Assembly: GCA_013397455.1 (NCBI GenBank)
Contig: VYZB01000077.1
Coordinates: 2,512,897-2,576,896 of the forward strand
Source: Crotophaga sulcirostris
Taxonomy: Eukaryota > Chordata > Aves > Cuculiformes > Crotophagidae
Direction of reading: 5' to 3'
Length of the DNA stretch: 64,000 bases
Shown piece after piece: positions 37,255 through 49,220 of this stretch (its first letter is position 1; each line of letters opens with the position of its first letter). Made by a program: the position numbers and the translations under genes. Below the pieces are notes generated by a model. It searched no databases. It worked only from the letters and a program-made list of their open reading frames with translations, and was not told where the DNA came from.

Positions 37255-37823
37255 CTGCAGCCTCCTTCTCTCCTGGCTGAGCAAGCTCAGATCCTTCAAC
37301 CTCACCTTGTGTGCTATGTGCTTCAGCCCTGTCTTCCCTCTGCTGTATTCTACAATTTGGAGACACTGGGATGGTGGGAGCATTCAAAACTGGACAGAGT
37401 ACTCCAGCTATGGTCTCTGGAGTGCCAAGTAAGTGGGATCACCTACTTGATCTGCTGTTTTCATTCTAAAAAGGCCCAGTATGTGGTTAGTTTTCATTGC
37501 AACTGCTGACTTGTTACCAGCTTCCTCACCACAGTTTCCAAGCCCTTGGCTCCAGAGCTGTCACCTGGCCCATTAGTTACCCTGGCCTGCACTGCATAAA
37601 GGACTTCCCATTTGACATCATTGAATTCTGTGAGGTTACCCTGGGACCATTCCTTCAGCTCATCAAGGCCTCTTTCAGTGGCACCTCATCTTTTAGTGCG
37701 CCTACCACTCCCCACATTTTGGTGCCATCCACAGCTGTGCTGTGAAGGTATACACCATCCCATTGGTCACCTAGCCCATTGATGAACATGTCAGACAGCA
37801 TTGGGCCCAGTGTCCACTCTAAG
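37255..37823 (-). mobile_element. Old CR1 LINE, internal ORF2 region, antisense
   Basis: The plus strand reads the reverse complement of the CR1 coding 3' region: a CTCCTGGCTGAGCAAGC block, AAAACTGGACAGAGTACTCC, GGTGCCATCCACAGCTGTGC, CCCATTGATGAACATGTC and CATTGGGCCCAGTGTCC. Many indels and stops show it is old. The 3' tail is missing. No protein is encoded in either direction. Confidence 0.75.
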
Positions 37824-39723
37824 TAAACAAGGTGAAGTGTGAGGAGTTTCTCCAGAAAAGAGTATCACCCATAATATAATTCCATAAGCATTATTTTTTT
37901 TTTACTACTATGTATATTTTATAGAAAAGGAAACTTCCAAATGACAGCAGGTTTTGCTTAAGTCCAAAATAGAAATCTTCTCTGTCTCCTCAGTGTCACA
38001 AATCTAACAAAATATTAGAGTATCAAAGAAAATTCTCCCTCCTGTCTGGCAAAAAAAGCCCTTACAGTAAGAGCCTTCAAAATGTGTTTTACATTGTACA
38101 CAACAGAACACAGATGCAAGTTGTGATCTTGACAGTGCCCCATTTTACCAGAAAAATGTTGTAGAAATAGTTGTAGTTTGGTTTTATATTCGTATCCATC
38201 ATCCTACATCAAGCCTTTCCTCAGAAGTTTTTTTTTGTTACAGGACTAAACATGTAGGCTTATAGTAAAATATTCTAGACTCCTTAAAACACAGTCAACT
38301 CAGCTGATATGTCTGGTTTTCAAAAATAACTTAAGCATTCAAGGGCCTAAATCTTATTATTCTTCATATAAGGCTTAAGTAGCTTTTGATCCAGTGCTCG
38401 ATTTATATATCCAAAACCATGCATGGTACTTCTGCATCCAGTAACAGGCCATAGACCATGCTGGAATCCAGATTCAGTTCTGTACCATAATTTCCATCCA
38501 AAAGAAACATCTTGACATTCTGGCTAAGTACCATCACTGTCATTTTAAAAAGATGGAAGAAAATTGGAGTTACTTGAGACATCACTGAGTCAGTCAGAGC
38601 CTAATGCACCTAGTGTTAAACTATCCCTTTCTCCACTACTGTTTCAATATAGCCAAGTAGAAATATCATTGCTAACACACGCTGCAAATGACACAAGAGG
38701 CAGATCCATCTAAGGATGGTGTTTATGCCTCTGGAACCACTGGACCAGCAAATTTCTGGTCTATTGAGGTTCCAAATGCACTCTTTTCTTTTTTCCTTTC
38801 TGAAGGCAATAACACCAACTTAATTCAGATGTACGTAGCTGTCTCTACAGCAAAGAACAAAGCTCTAGCTTTCATTAACCAACGTTCAGCTCTAGAAGAC
38901 ACTCCCAGATGGAGTCTGAAAAACTGGAACAATTGATGCAGTTCTCATCTCATATTTATGTAATTGCTGAGCAGGTCTTCTCCGCTGACAAATCACAATG
39001 ACTTTTCAACCTTTTCACAGCTTATGAAATGCCAGCTCTCAGTTGTTTCTGAGACAGGTAGCAAGAAACTTAAGCTAGTGCCACTCACTTGAACATGGTT
39101 TCCTCCAGAATCCTTCAGGGATAAGGAGACGTGACAGCTCAGCTACTTCCATTGGAATGACTTCCTTTTGCAACCACTGAAATGAAAAATGGTAAGAAGC
39201 AGATTTTTATTCCTGTGTTTGTTTTAATTTAAGCTTGAAGTTTGAGCTCTGAAACATCTCCAGATAGTAGAATCTATAGGTGTAGACATGTCTGAGAATC
39301 TTGAAAATACTGTGCAACAATGAAAAGGCATCTTTAATTTTTTTCTTAGAAGGAATTACTCCTGATATTTTAAATCCTTCACTTAAAATACCGGAATTCA
39401 CTCCACATGATCAATACTAGACCTACATACAGTTTTAGTAATTTCAGTCTCAGATACTTAGTAATTCAGATTTTTCAGTAGTCAGTAGTTCTTCTCTACA
39501 CAGGAAATTCTTAATATTCTCTTTATCTCAAGGAAAAATAAAAAGTTTATTTTTCCACAGCAGATAAAGCTATTTGGTGTTGCATAAATTCCAGTGGGAA
39601 AAGAAAGAAAAGAAAATGTATCAGCAAAGCAGACACCCCCTCTTCCTGGAATTTTGGTTTCATTCAGCACACAGAAGCTTCCTATTATTCACATTTCTAT
39701 GGTGCTTCATTTGCATTTGCTTA

Positions 39724-39993
39724 CTGTAATCCAGTCATACAGAATTTTCTAGGTAAGTGCTGGATAGAAGGGCTTGGGGTGATTCGTTCATATATTGTTT
39801 CTTCAGGTACAGGCCCTTCTACCTCACTTTCCTCATTGCAAGTTCTAAAGCATTGTTGAAAATTAATTGCTAAATTGTTATTTCTTTGGATACCAAACAG
39901 GTATGTCAAGGAAATTCCAGGAAGAATGAAGGTAAACAGTCCTAAGAAATCCTCTGGATTTTTGTTTAATTCATTTTGGAAACTAAGAGGTAA
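39724..39993 (-). other. 90-codon open frame resembling a membrane-anchored tail
   Basis: The frame runs stop to stop on the minus strand. It contains FLGLFTFILPGISLTYLFGI, a plausible membrane span, then a polar tail with EETIYERITPSPS, which holds a YxxI-type tyrosine motif. A weak acceptor (TTACCTCTTAG) lies at its start. I cannot link it to other exons or to a named family, and frames of this length are expected by chance in 64 kb of such DNA. Confidence 0.12.
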
Positions 39994-42900
39994 CTAATGC
40001 ATTAAAGCACTAGTTTCCCAGTAAGTATTCTGCAGTGACATAAAAGAATATGCATATTGGCAATACAGACCTTTTACTGATTCCTGTCTTGAATAATCTT
40101 TCTTTGGCAAGTGATATGAAAGGTTTTTTTCCTGTTTCACGACTTTCATAGACATTCACAGTGTGTGCATCTAAGGAACCCTAAATAGAAAGTAGAAAGA
40201 ATGTTTTGTTCCAGGTACACGTCCTAGAGACTTTTCCAATACAAATTAAAGCAACTATGCCCTTTAAGACTCAGTCAAATCAAAACTTAAACCACTGTCA
40301 ATTTGGTCACCAGAGCCCAGAAGACGGTTCTGCACGTCAAGCATCCTCAAGGGCCCTTCAAAGTGCTTGCCACCAAGAAAAAGTGGCATAAATTCTGAAA
40401 CACATTTTCTTCTTTTATAATTGTAGGTGCCTTCCTGCTCCCAGAAACCCCTTCAGCATTAACACCACTACGGCAATCTACCATGTATGTTTAATGTAGC
40501 TTCTGAGCAATATCAACAGCTAAAGCCTCCATATCCTTCTTTGCAGGATTACAGAACTACAATTTATACAACTTAGTCAGCCCAAATCATAATAAGACTA
40601 CGAAGTTATGTCATTATCTGAGCAAACTTTATGAAGAAAAACCAAAATCACCGTAAATGCAATCCAAAACCTATGCAAATCTATGGATATATGAAAGATT
40701 AAGCTGTTGCTCTAATTCTTCCATAGTTGTTTTTCCTTCATGTAACAGTAATGTACATCATAAATTAGAGTCTGTATTTTTCCTGAATATACACCGGCCC
40801 CGCTTCCAACCTCCATGTAATATGAACACTCAGCTTTGAAATGTTTTATACTGCCATTCTGATCATTCTTTTAGTTTCATCTGTAGAGGTGAGAGAGCTT
40901 TCTCTCATCTTCTCGTTCAAATGAAGGCTCCTTCAAAGCCACCTGAGGCCAAAAATGTTTTGCCATTAATGTTACTGGGTTTTGAGCACTGGCCCTGTCT
41001 GAAGAGCTTACTCATCTTACCAGCTTACTTACGTCTCCCTCCTTCTCAGATGCTCTCTTCCTCACTGATTTAGGTAATTTGGAGGCATTTGGGAAAAAAA
41101 GATTCTGTATGCTTAGAGAATGAGAACATGCTAAATAATTAATACATTGATGTAAAACTTTACTCATTTTACTCACTATAGAGACAGAATACAGAAATAT
41201 CGCTGAACATATTTTGTTGCAAATGACCCATTTGTTAGAACATTTAGGGCAAAGCTGCTAATTATCAGCAGCAGAATTATAGACTTGGCAAATAGCATAG
41301 CTTCTCTTTTGATAGGTTCAGAATAAATACCATCGTAATAGTTAGCCTAAAGAGTATTGACAAGGGCCTGACTTGGCATGTCTAGCCAAGTAAGCCCTTA
41401 TTATAGGAATAATCTATAGTTATGTGGTGAAAAAATTAGGGTTCCTGGAAGCCTCTGCCAGAAGAACTGAACGATTCAGCAGTGCACCTCCTCTCTTGGT
41501 TGGTGCTCTGAAAAGTTACAAATTCTCCAGAAATTCCAGAGGACACAGATCTTCCTTTTCCACTTTCATGCAACTGTATATAGTGCATTCCTGCCAGTAA
41601 AATCCATCAACACAGGTGGACTTCAATCTGCTGGAGGATGACCTGACTGTACCACATCCCTCTCAGTGTTGTATGTGAGCTCTGATACTCCTGCTAGCAA
41701 AATATGCAGGAGAATATCTACTTTGTGTTTCCAAAGAGGTTAAATCATTTACTAGATAAAGGTAGTATAGGGGATGTCCTAAAACAGGCAGGCAGACAGT
41801 TGACTATGGAATTTTATTGGTGCAAATATCATGATCTTAAAGTTTGGTTGGCATTAAGAGCATCTAAACTTTGATACAGATGCTTGTAAGCAGCATTTGC
41901 ATGGTTTTATATAGAGAAAGAACAGAAAGAGAAAGATCTTTAAAGGTTGAAGGAAAACTATTATTCAGATTTTACATACGTTGAAACAGAAAAGTTTCCA
42001 TGCATTAAGTTTTTACCTAAAGTAAATACCTAAGTGCATGTTAGTGATAGGAAAATTCCTTGCCATGAACTATGCTCCTTTCCTAAATTAGTTACAATCA
42101 TGCAATAGGACAGGGAGACTATCTGTAACATTTCCACATGGATCTAAGAATGATGTGCAATCAAGAGGACTGAACAACTGCATGAATACAATGACTGTAT
42201 AAGAATCCTTGAGGATTATAATGGTGCCTTTCATTATCTTCAGGGAATACTTGGGTATTAGTTCTATCCCTGCTGCTTCAACAGAAGCGCTGACTTGAGT
42301 TCTGATCTTCCAGGTTATGCATGATTTCGAAAAATTTTTGGATAGGTGAGATACCTGGGAAACTGTGGTGGTACAAATACAAAGTGAATAATAACATCCA
42401 CAGTGGGTGGGAGCCAGCCAGAGAGCCTGTCATTAGATGGTTAACTGAGACATTTATATATTCAAGGACATTTGGAAAGGAAATTAGAGAAGAGGAAGCC
42501 CTGAATATAAGCCAGAATCTCTGAATAACTGATCATTTTGCCAGTAAGAATTTAAATATAACTTGCCATACACTGGGACTGGCAGTTACGGGGAAAGGTC
42601 TCTAAGGCAATGACTCATACCAAATTAGACAAATACATAGAGAATTGAACTACAAGTGAAAGGCCGTTGCTTTGACAATATTAAATACTGGAAATTCATG
42701 TGAGTATGAAAAAATGTGCACTGCTCTTATGAGTGGAAAATCATAAATGAAATATCAAGCTTGTTTATAAGAATTAATGTTTCACTTCTGTTCTGAAAGA
42801 AGTTTATGACGCCATAAATATTACCTCCTTCATCTTACATTTTATATGCATGTAAATGAGACTCTCAAAGCTACCCCTTTACAAATGGTGTAGGTAGCCT

Positions 42901-44928
42901 GGTGGGCTTTTCAAAAGCATTTTGATGCCTAATTGCCATGGAAATAATTTGGACCAAGCTTTAGAAATCTTAACAAGTGGTTGTCTTCCTGGCTAGGTAT
43001 CCAAATACAAATGTCTCATAAAAGGGATTTAAGACTTTTCTTGCCATAAGTCAGTAGAATTTAGCACTGTAAAATTATCAGAGCTGGCTAATGGAACAGG
43101 AGCATCAGTTCTGTCCTCGGAAGTGATTGATATGCTGACACCAGTGACTAAATGAATATAAGCCAGACATATGTCAGAATCCAACTGCAAAGCTGGATTA
43201 ATTCCTTCGATCCATATCTTGGCACCAGTTGAATATATATAGGTATATATTCTGATAACCCAGCCCTGAGTCACTTTTGAAAAGTATGACATAATTTCTG
43301 ATTTTACCTTTAGATTACAACAACTCAGTACCTATACCAAGATGTCAGTCATTAAGTCCAAAGTCATTTCTTGAAATGGCTTGTGAGTCTGACAAAACTC
43401 TCCAGATGCCTCCCTCCTGGCTGAAAAAAAAATCCCTTGAGTGACAGTAGCTCTGCTCTGGGTACACCTAGGGCTGATAGGCCAATGTGTTGGGGCTGAC
43501 TTTCACATAAGGGCCTCCAGGATTTGGAAACAAGCCAGGCCTTATCCTCAGAGGTTCTGGCCCAGCAGTCGAAAATTTTTAGTTCAAGCTAAACACCATA
43601 CTCTCCTCTGCCTGAAAACAGATGAACATGCTTATCCTGGGACTGCACACCAGCAGCCTGGCTGTGCTCTAGAAGAGGAACAATTCTTTATCTTTCCTGC
43701 TGAAGCTACACAAGATGCACTGGACTAACAAGACTGCAAGCCAGAGGAAACACATCATCATCTCTGGTCTGTCCTCTCACATCTTCATACTATTATCCAG
43801 TAGCTGAAAAGATACGCAACTTTCACTCCAGGATGCAGATAGCAGATTATTTTCAGTAGACTGACTGTTAACATCCAGGTTGACTTTTTGTCTTATTTCC
43901 CATAGCAGCATATTTGAAGATTCTTGTATGTGATCCAAACAGCAAATTTCACAATAATGGGAATCACATTTCTTCCATTTCACCCCACCTTATTCAAAGC
44001 AGGCTTACTTACCCATACCACAACCTGGAAATAATCTGGTAGAGTTTTTATTTCTGCACTGCACCAACAGCCCTGCTCAGTGACATCCATCAGAGCAACA
44101 CTGAATAAAACAGAACATGGTTATGGCTCAGCACAATTGAAAAGCCTTCAGCAACCTGTGATTTCCTTGCCTTTGAACATGAGCAGAGCGCATTTCCCAT
44201 GCTGTTTTACTCTTCAGCCTCCCTATTGACTCTGCTGTAAAGCAGGTTCACAGGTTTATTGGTGATTGGAAACAGGGAAATAGGACTCAGAGAGTGGAAT
44301 TTTCTATTTCTTCAGAGAAAATTTTTAACTGCTTTGAATTCTCTTGAAATCGTGATTATAATGAGGGATACATCTTTATTCTTTTGATCTATTAAGGCCT
44401 ACAGCAAATTTAAATATGAAGAGTACCTAGGGACAAAGTAGGGATTTCCACTGTTTTTTTCTGCCCTTCTCATTTGAACTTTATTACCATTCTAAGACAT
44501 GATATAAGCAGTTGTCCCACTTTTATTCTAACTGTTACAGAATATCTGTTTCCTGTTTTTCTAACAATAAGATATATGAAAGACAATCAGTAAGGCTCAT
44601 ATTATACTTTCACTATACTCAACTGGGTTGTTTTTGCTATAAACTCATTTAGATTACAGTTAAACTCCAATGGAAACAGGATGTATTTTTACCACAACAT
44701 CAACAGAAAGCACTTTGGTCACTCCTCCATCTCAGAGCCTTCTCTTTGCCTGACTGCTCACCACCAGGACAGGTGCTCCTGCAGGAAACTCCAGACAGAC
44801 CACGAACTTAAAGAGAGGTGTGGAAGGCACAACAGGCCCATTAACATCAATATGACTGGAAACTTAACAACTACTGTTCCTCTGAAAGGCATCTGCCTGG
44901 CACGAATAAATAAGTTTATTACATGAAA

Positions 44929-44950
44929 GAAAAAAAAAAAAAAGGAAAAA
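44929..44950. repeat. Poly(A) run
   Basis: An A-rich run broken by single G bases. No retroposed gene is recognisable just upstream, so it is treated as low complexity. Confidence 0.7.
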
Positions 44951-46079
44951 TTCTTCAAATCCCACTTAAAACACTTTTACTGTTCTGTTACTGAGGACAG
45001 TAGAGGGACACTGATAATTTCTCACATTACAAATAAAAATAGGAGCTATGATTAAGTAGGGAATTTGTATTTCTTTAAACCTAAGGACTGGGACTAAAGG
45101 AGATTCTCTTTCTCCTCATGACTATTGTGTGGCAAGTATCCAGATAATGTAGTTTAGTCCCACAGTACAGTTTCAAATATTAGTGCTTTCTCTGAAAGTC
45201 ATGGGAACTACTCCAGAAATGAAAGCCTGTCTGTTCTGTCTGTATCAGGCCCACAAATGTCCTTTAGAATTGGCACATGATTATACTTATTTCCCTATGT
45301 TTCCCAAGCTACCGGTTTACCAGGGTGTGCTGTCAAAATTCCAAACACCTACCCATCTTCTTAATATATAGAAGCTTTATGTATTTTCATATTTTGGAAC
45401 AGCATCTAATATATATTGCTAAACATTCAATCAATCTTCACTTTGTCTCGAATTTGAATTCAACTGTCTCTCAACATATTTTGAAATGTATGACAATACG
45501 AGCAAGAAGCACCGATCAGGATCAGACATTATTTCTGTCTTATCTGGTTGATAGGTTGTCACTGATTTTTTGCGATGAAGAACTGACTTTAGTTAATACA
45601 GTACGGATGTTCATTTGCTTGCAGTTGTGCCCTGTTTTGGTTTGATTAGACCTACTGTATGGCTGGTTGATGACAAAACCCCATTGATTACATGTGGTCT
45701 GCCTCTCATTTCCAGTCAAGCTTGTTGTCTTGAGACATGAGTAGTTTCGTTAATTAGGTGAACTAAACACATAGATAAAGCATTCAAGCTAGTCCAGTTC
45801 TGGCATAATGGTCCCAGTATTATGAATTCATTCTCTGTAGTCGATAACAATTTGGTTAGTCATTTAAATGAAAACAGAATCAAAACCTATTGGTGTTCCT
45901 TTTATTTGATTATGCTCTCAGAATATACCCAGTACAATCTCCTCCTACTTTCAGAGGCTGTTATGCTTCACAAGGAAAGATACTAATTATTTATTCCAGA
46001 TGTTAAAATCCCTCCTGCCCTGGTAAAGAAAACTATTAATCCATTAACATGCTTTAATGCAACACAAACCAGCAGTATG

Positions 46080-46470
46080 TTAGACGTGGCAGCGCCTGTA
46101 CAAGCACTAGAGCATGGAGCAGGTCCACTCCATGAAGGAGCACAGGTCAGGACCTGCAGGTGAACACAGCCCTGCCCCTGGTAGGACCAGGACAATAGGC
46201 TCTGCTGACAGTCCAAGGATGACCAGACAAGTCAAAACACTGAACTGAGTGTAGGGTCTATTCAGAAAGTCTGTTCAGAAACAGAAAACGGGACTAGAGA
46301 CAAAGCTACCCATAACACAGGTTTCAAGATCCACCCAGGAGGTAAGGCTAAAGAAAGGAGCTTCTTGGGCCTGAGCCTGTTCCAGATACATGTCCAGGAG
46401 GTGCAGGGGTGAGGCTGCTTAGGGCCTTTTAGTGCCCTCAGGACCCCAGCAGCTCCACAGAGAAAAATGT
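46080..46470. other. GC-richer island within AT-rich DNA, possible old unassigned repeat
   Basis: This stretch is markedly less AT-rich than both flanks and has repeat-like text (GGAGCAGGTCCACTCCATGA, GGTCAGGACCTGCAGGTGAA, CCTCAGGACCCCAGCAGCTC). No open frame makes sense and no family could be assigned. A degraded LTR is one possibility. Confidence 0.25.
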
Positions 46471-47973
46471 ATACAGAAATGAGTGGGGCAAAAATAATCA
46501 AGTACTGTCTGGGAAAGCAGTTTCAGAGAATTAAGATTTCTACAAGCAAGAATGGAGTAATTGTTAACAATTCCGCTTCATTAGTATAAGCAAAGTATGA
46601 GCATCATTTATCCTCTTTCTGCATGACATAATGAGCCATAAAAAAAAGCAATCAGATACATAGTAAAAGTAAGTTTATGAGTAACATTTAAAAGGAAGTA
46701 TCTGAACTTTCAAAGATTAGCTGACACATACTTTGATGCGAGGCAAAAATACCTTTTTTGAATCGTGGACTCAGGCTGTGCCTCATAAAACTTCTGATAT
46801 GTATGTGTAAGCAAGTCACTTTGCAGACATTTTGACTTTCAAATCATGACAATAGCAATACTTTCTCATGAAAGATGAGAAACTAGTGGACACCCAAGTG
46901 CTACCACAGTGTAATTGATATCTTTCTCAGAAGCTATTTCAAAGTGCTATTTATTCCCATTGTGTACACTGATAATGAAAATTCTTTGGACTTAATTTCT
47001 GATGGCAGTAAGTCAAGGAGCACTGAAAAGGAGAAAGCTCACTTAAAAGTGGTAGAAAAGCAGGCAGTATTTAAAATCATCTGGTTACTTCTGCTTTTCA
47101 ACACTTCTCTAAAATTCCATGCTGCCTTTCTTCACAAAATTAAGGAGAGAGGAATACTTAGGGCAGAAAGAAAAAAAAAAGTAATTTATCTTTTGAAATC
47201 TAGTTGTTCAAAAATACTTACATCCTCCTCATGGCTAGCAGAATATGGAAAACAACAGGGATTTTATAAAGCCATTGTAGCTGCTTTTGGTCCTGCCTTC
47301 ATTGTTCCTCTTGGTCTTGATCACAACCACCATGTAGAAATCAGAAATTTTTTCATATTGAGACAACTGCTCAGTGAGGTCTAACATTACAGCAGCCTTC
47401 AGTCCTGTTAAAGAAACATTCGATGCAACTCCTCAAACCCCTGGCATCCCAATAGTAGCTGGGAGCTGGTTCCCAGCCCTCTTAAGGATCAGTCATTTCA
47501 GGTGATTTTTTTAGCACGCTCCATATTATGCCCATCCCATTATCCTTGTGCACAGCAGTGGACAGATGATGACTGCAGTCTTCACACAAGGGAATGCCAG
47601 AAAGGGTAGAGGTTTTGGAACTTTGTGAGGCAGTAACGGCGCCATGAGGCCAGAAATGAATTTTCATGCCTGTGATGTTTCCAGTCTTCATAAAATAAAA
47701 GTGCCCAAAGATAGGGACTACTGCTCAGCCAGGCTTCAGTTTTCCACTGGTTATAAAGGTGTACTTTAACTGTCAGCAATGAACCTAGATTTGGCCTGGG
47801 TTCTCAGCAGAGTGTCTTGTTATAAACATTTATTTCTAGAAGTTTAAAATTTCTGTTCTCCTGCAGCAGAATTCCTAGGGCAGCCATACTGAAAGCGTTA
47901 AAGACAGACACCCCCTCCCCCTTATTTCTTGCTTACAAATGAAGAGATTTGCAGTGGCCATATTATGAATGGT

Positions 47974-47979
47974 TTTATT
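47974..47979 (-). terminator. Candidate distal poly(A) signal
   Basis: AATAAA on the minus strand in the context ATCAATAAAACC. It is followed within about 50 bases by sequence containing TTTGTAAG, a weak downstream element. It is the most distal hexamer that fits the proposed long UTR; another lies at 47834-47829. Confidence 0.3.
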
Positions 47980-48432
47980 GATGTCTGACATTTTGTGGTA
48001 CACTGTTACCATTCCAGTCTTTAATAGGTAGACTAAAAAAATAAACCACAGATCTAAAAGTACACAGTATTAGTTTAATCCATAATCAATATAGCAACGG
48101 GTTCAAAGTATGCTACACAGGCACTTTACAAAAAAGAAAAAAGTGATTTAAATCCATGTTTCAAGGATATTTAGCATAAAATTCCAGAGGTTACCTCTAA
48201 CAAACTCAACTACCCACAGACCTGCTAGTTTGACTGTTTTCAGACAAAAGCTCACTGAGAGATTCTGTGTATGGCTGTACTTATACATACTATTTCAAAG
48301 AAGTAATGCTGTCTTGTGCTTAATGAGACGTTACAAACAATATATTCTTCATTTGGAAAACATGTGCAATACTGAATGCAGAAATTAAGTTCATTTTTAA
48401 AGTGTAACATGAGTATAACCAAATACATACAC

Positions 48433-48440
48433 TATATACA
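48433..48440 (-). promoter_or_regulatory. TGTATATA, Pumilio-type RNA motif
   Basis: Third exact match, 441 bases from the second and about 460 bases upstream of the distal AATAAA, a typical place for 3' UTR protein-binding sites. Confidence 0.3.
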
Positions 48441-48873
48441 GGGTGTTAAAAAGTTAATAAGGCTGCTTAGTCTTTTAAATTGGGTACATGGTACAGATGG
48501 GACACACACATACACAAAATGTTGTGGATATTCCCATTAAAGTCCAAATCTAAGTACTTGAAGAGATGTCCTAGCCACTTTGAACACTCTACTGGACTTT
48601 CAAACTGAAGCAGAAGTTATTTCTAAAGTAGTTCTACTTTAGCCATACAGGATTTATAGCATGGAGATGCTATTTCTGGAGAAAAATGTAAGAAATAACT
48701 ACTTGATTTGCCTCTGGACAATCTGAAATTTCTCACCGGTGGTAACATCTGCATAACTGTGCATGCTGTATTTTCCTCTATACATACATAACAATACAAC
48801 ATAAACCAACGTCTTCTATCAGGAAAAGAGAAACAGTCCTAATAGCACATTTTCTTTAGGAAAACTTGTTTGA

Positions 48874-48881
48874 TATATACA
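48874..48881 (-). promoter_or_regulatory. TGTATATA, Pumilio-type RNA motif
   Basis: Second exact match in the sense strand of the proposed 3' UTR, 339 bases from the first. It sits in a run of alternating T and A that could raise chance matches. Confidence 0.3.
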
Positions 48882-49212
48882 GTATATAAAAACGCCTACA
48901 CAATTGTCAGCATAGAAAAATAGGAGGTCAGTATCTTTTTATACTTCAAAACTTAATGATGAAAAATCCAGGTATCCTGAGACAGGTATGTACTGTGCAT
49001 CTAATTTACCAATGCCAGTGTGTACTGCTGGAGTACAATTAGAAAAGCACTACCTGCATTTATCAAAAAGTAGAGAGATAAAATACATATGACAATGCAT
49101 TAGCTTGAGCAACTCTCCTCTTTTCATAATGTTAAACAAAATGGTGCAAAATATGCGTAAAATGCTGGCAGACATATCCATGAAGTAGCTGTAAAGAATA
49201 TGGAACAATATG

Positions 49213-49220
49213 TATATACA
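49213..49220 (-). promoter_or_regulatory. TGTATATA, Pumilio-type RNA motif
   Basis: Exact match to the UGUANAUA core bound by PUM-family proteins, in the sense direction of the proposed 3' UTR. An 8-mer of this composition also occurs by chance in AT-rich DNA; the support is its clustering with the copies at 48874 and 48433. Confidence 0.3.

Larger units (their letters stand above)
37824..47949. other. AT-rich unique stretch left of the long 3' UTR
   Basis: It holds the frame at 39724, the GC-richer patches at about 43390-43760 and 46080-46470, and a poly(A) run at 44929. I see no supported gene. Confidence 0.5.

Noticed and set aside
43029..43292. An 87-codon minus-strand frame that looks vaguely like an extracellular domain
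   Set aside because: No conserved cysteine or tryptophan spacing, no good donor and no partner exons.
46944..47384. A 146-codon plus-strand open frame
   Set aside because: It shows no domain, start context or splice support. Frames of this size are expected occasionally in 64 kb over six frames.
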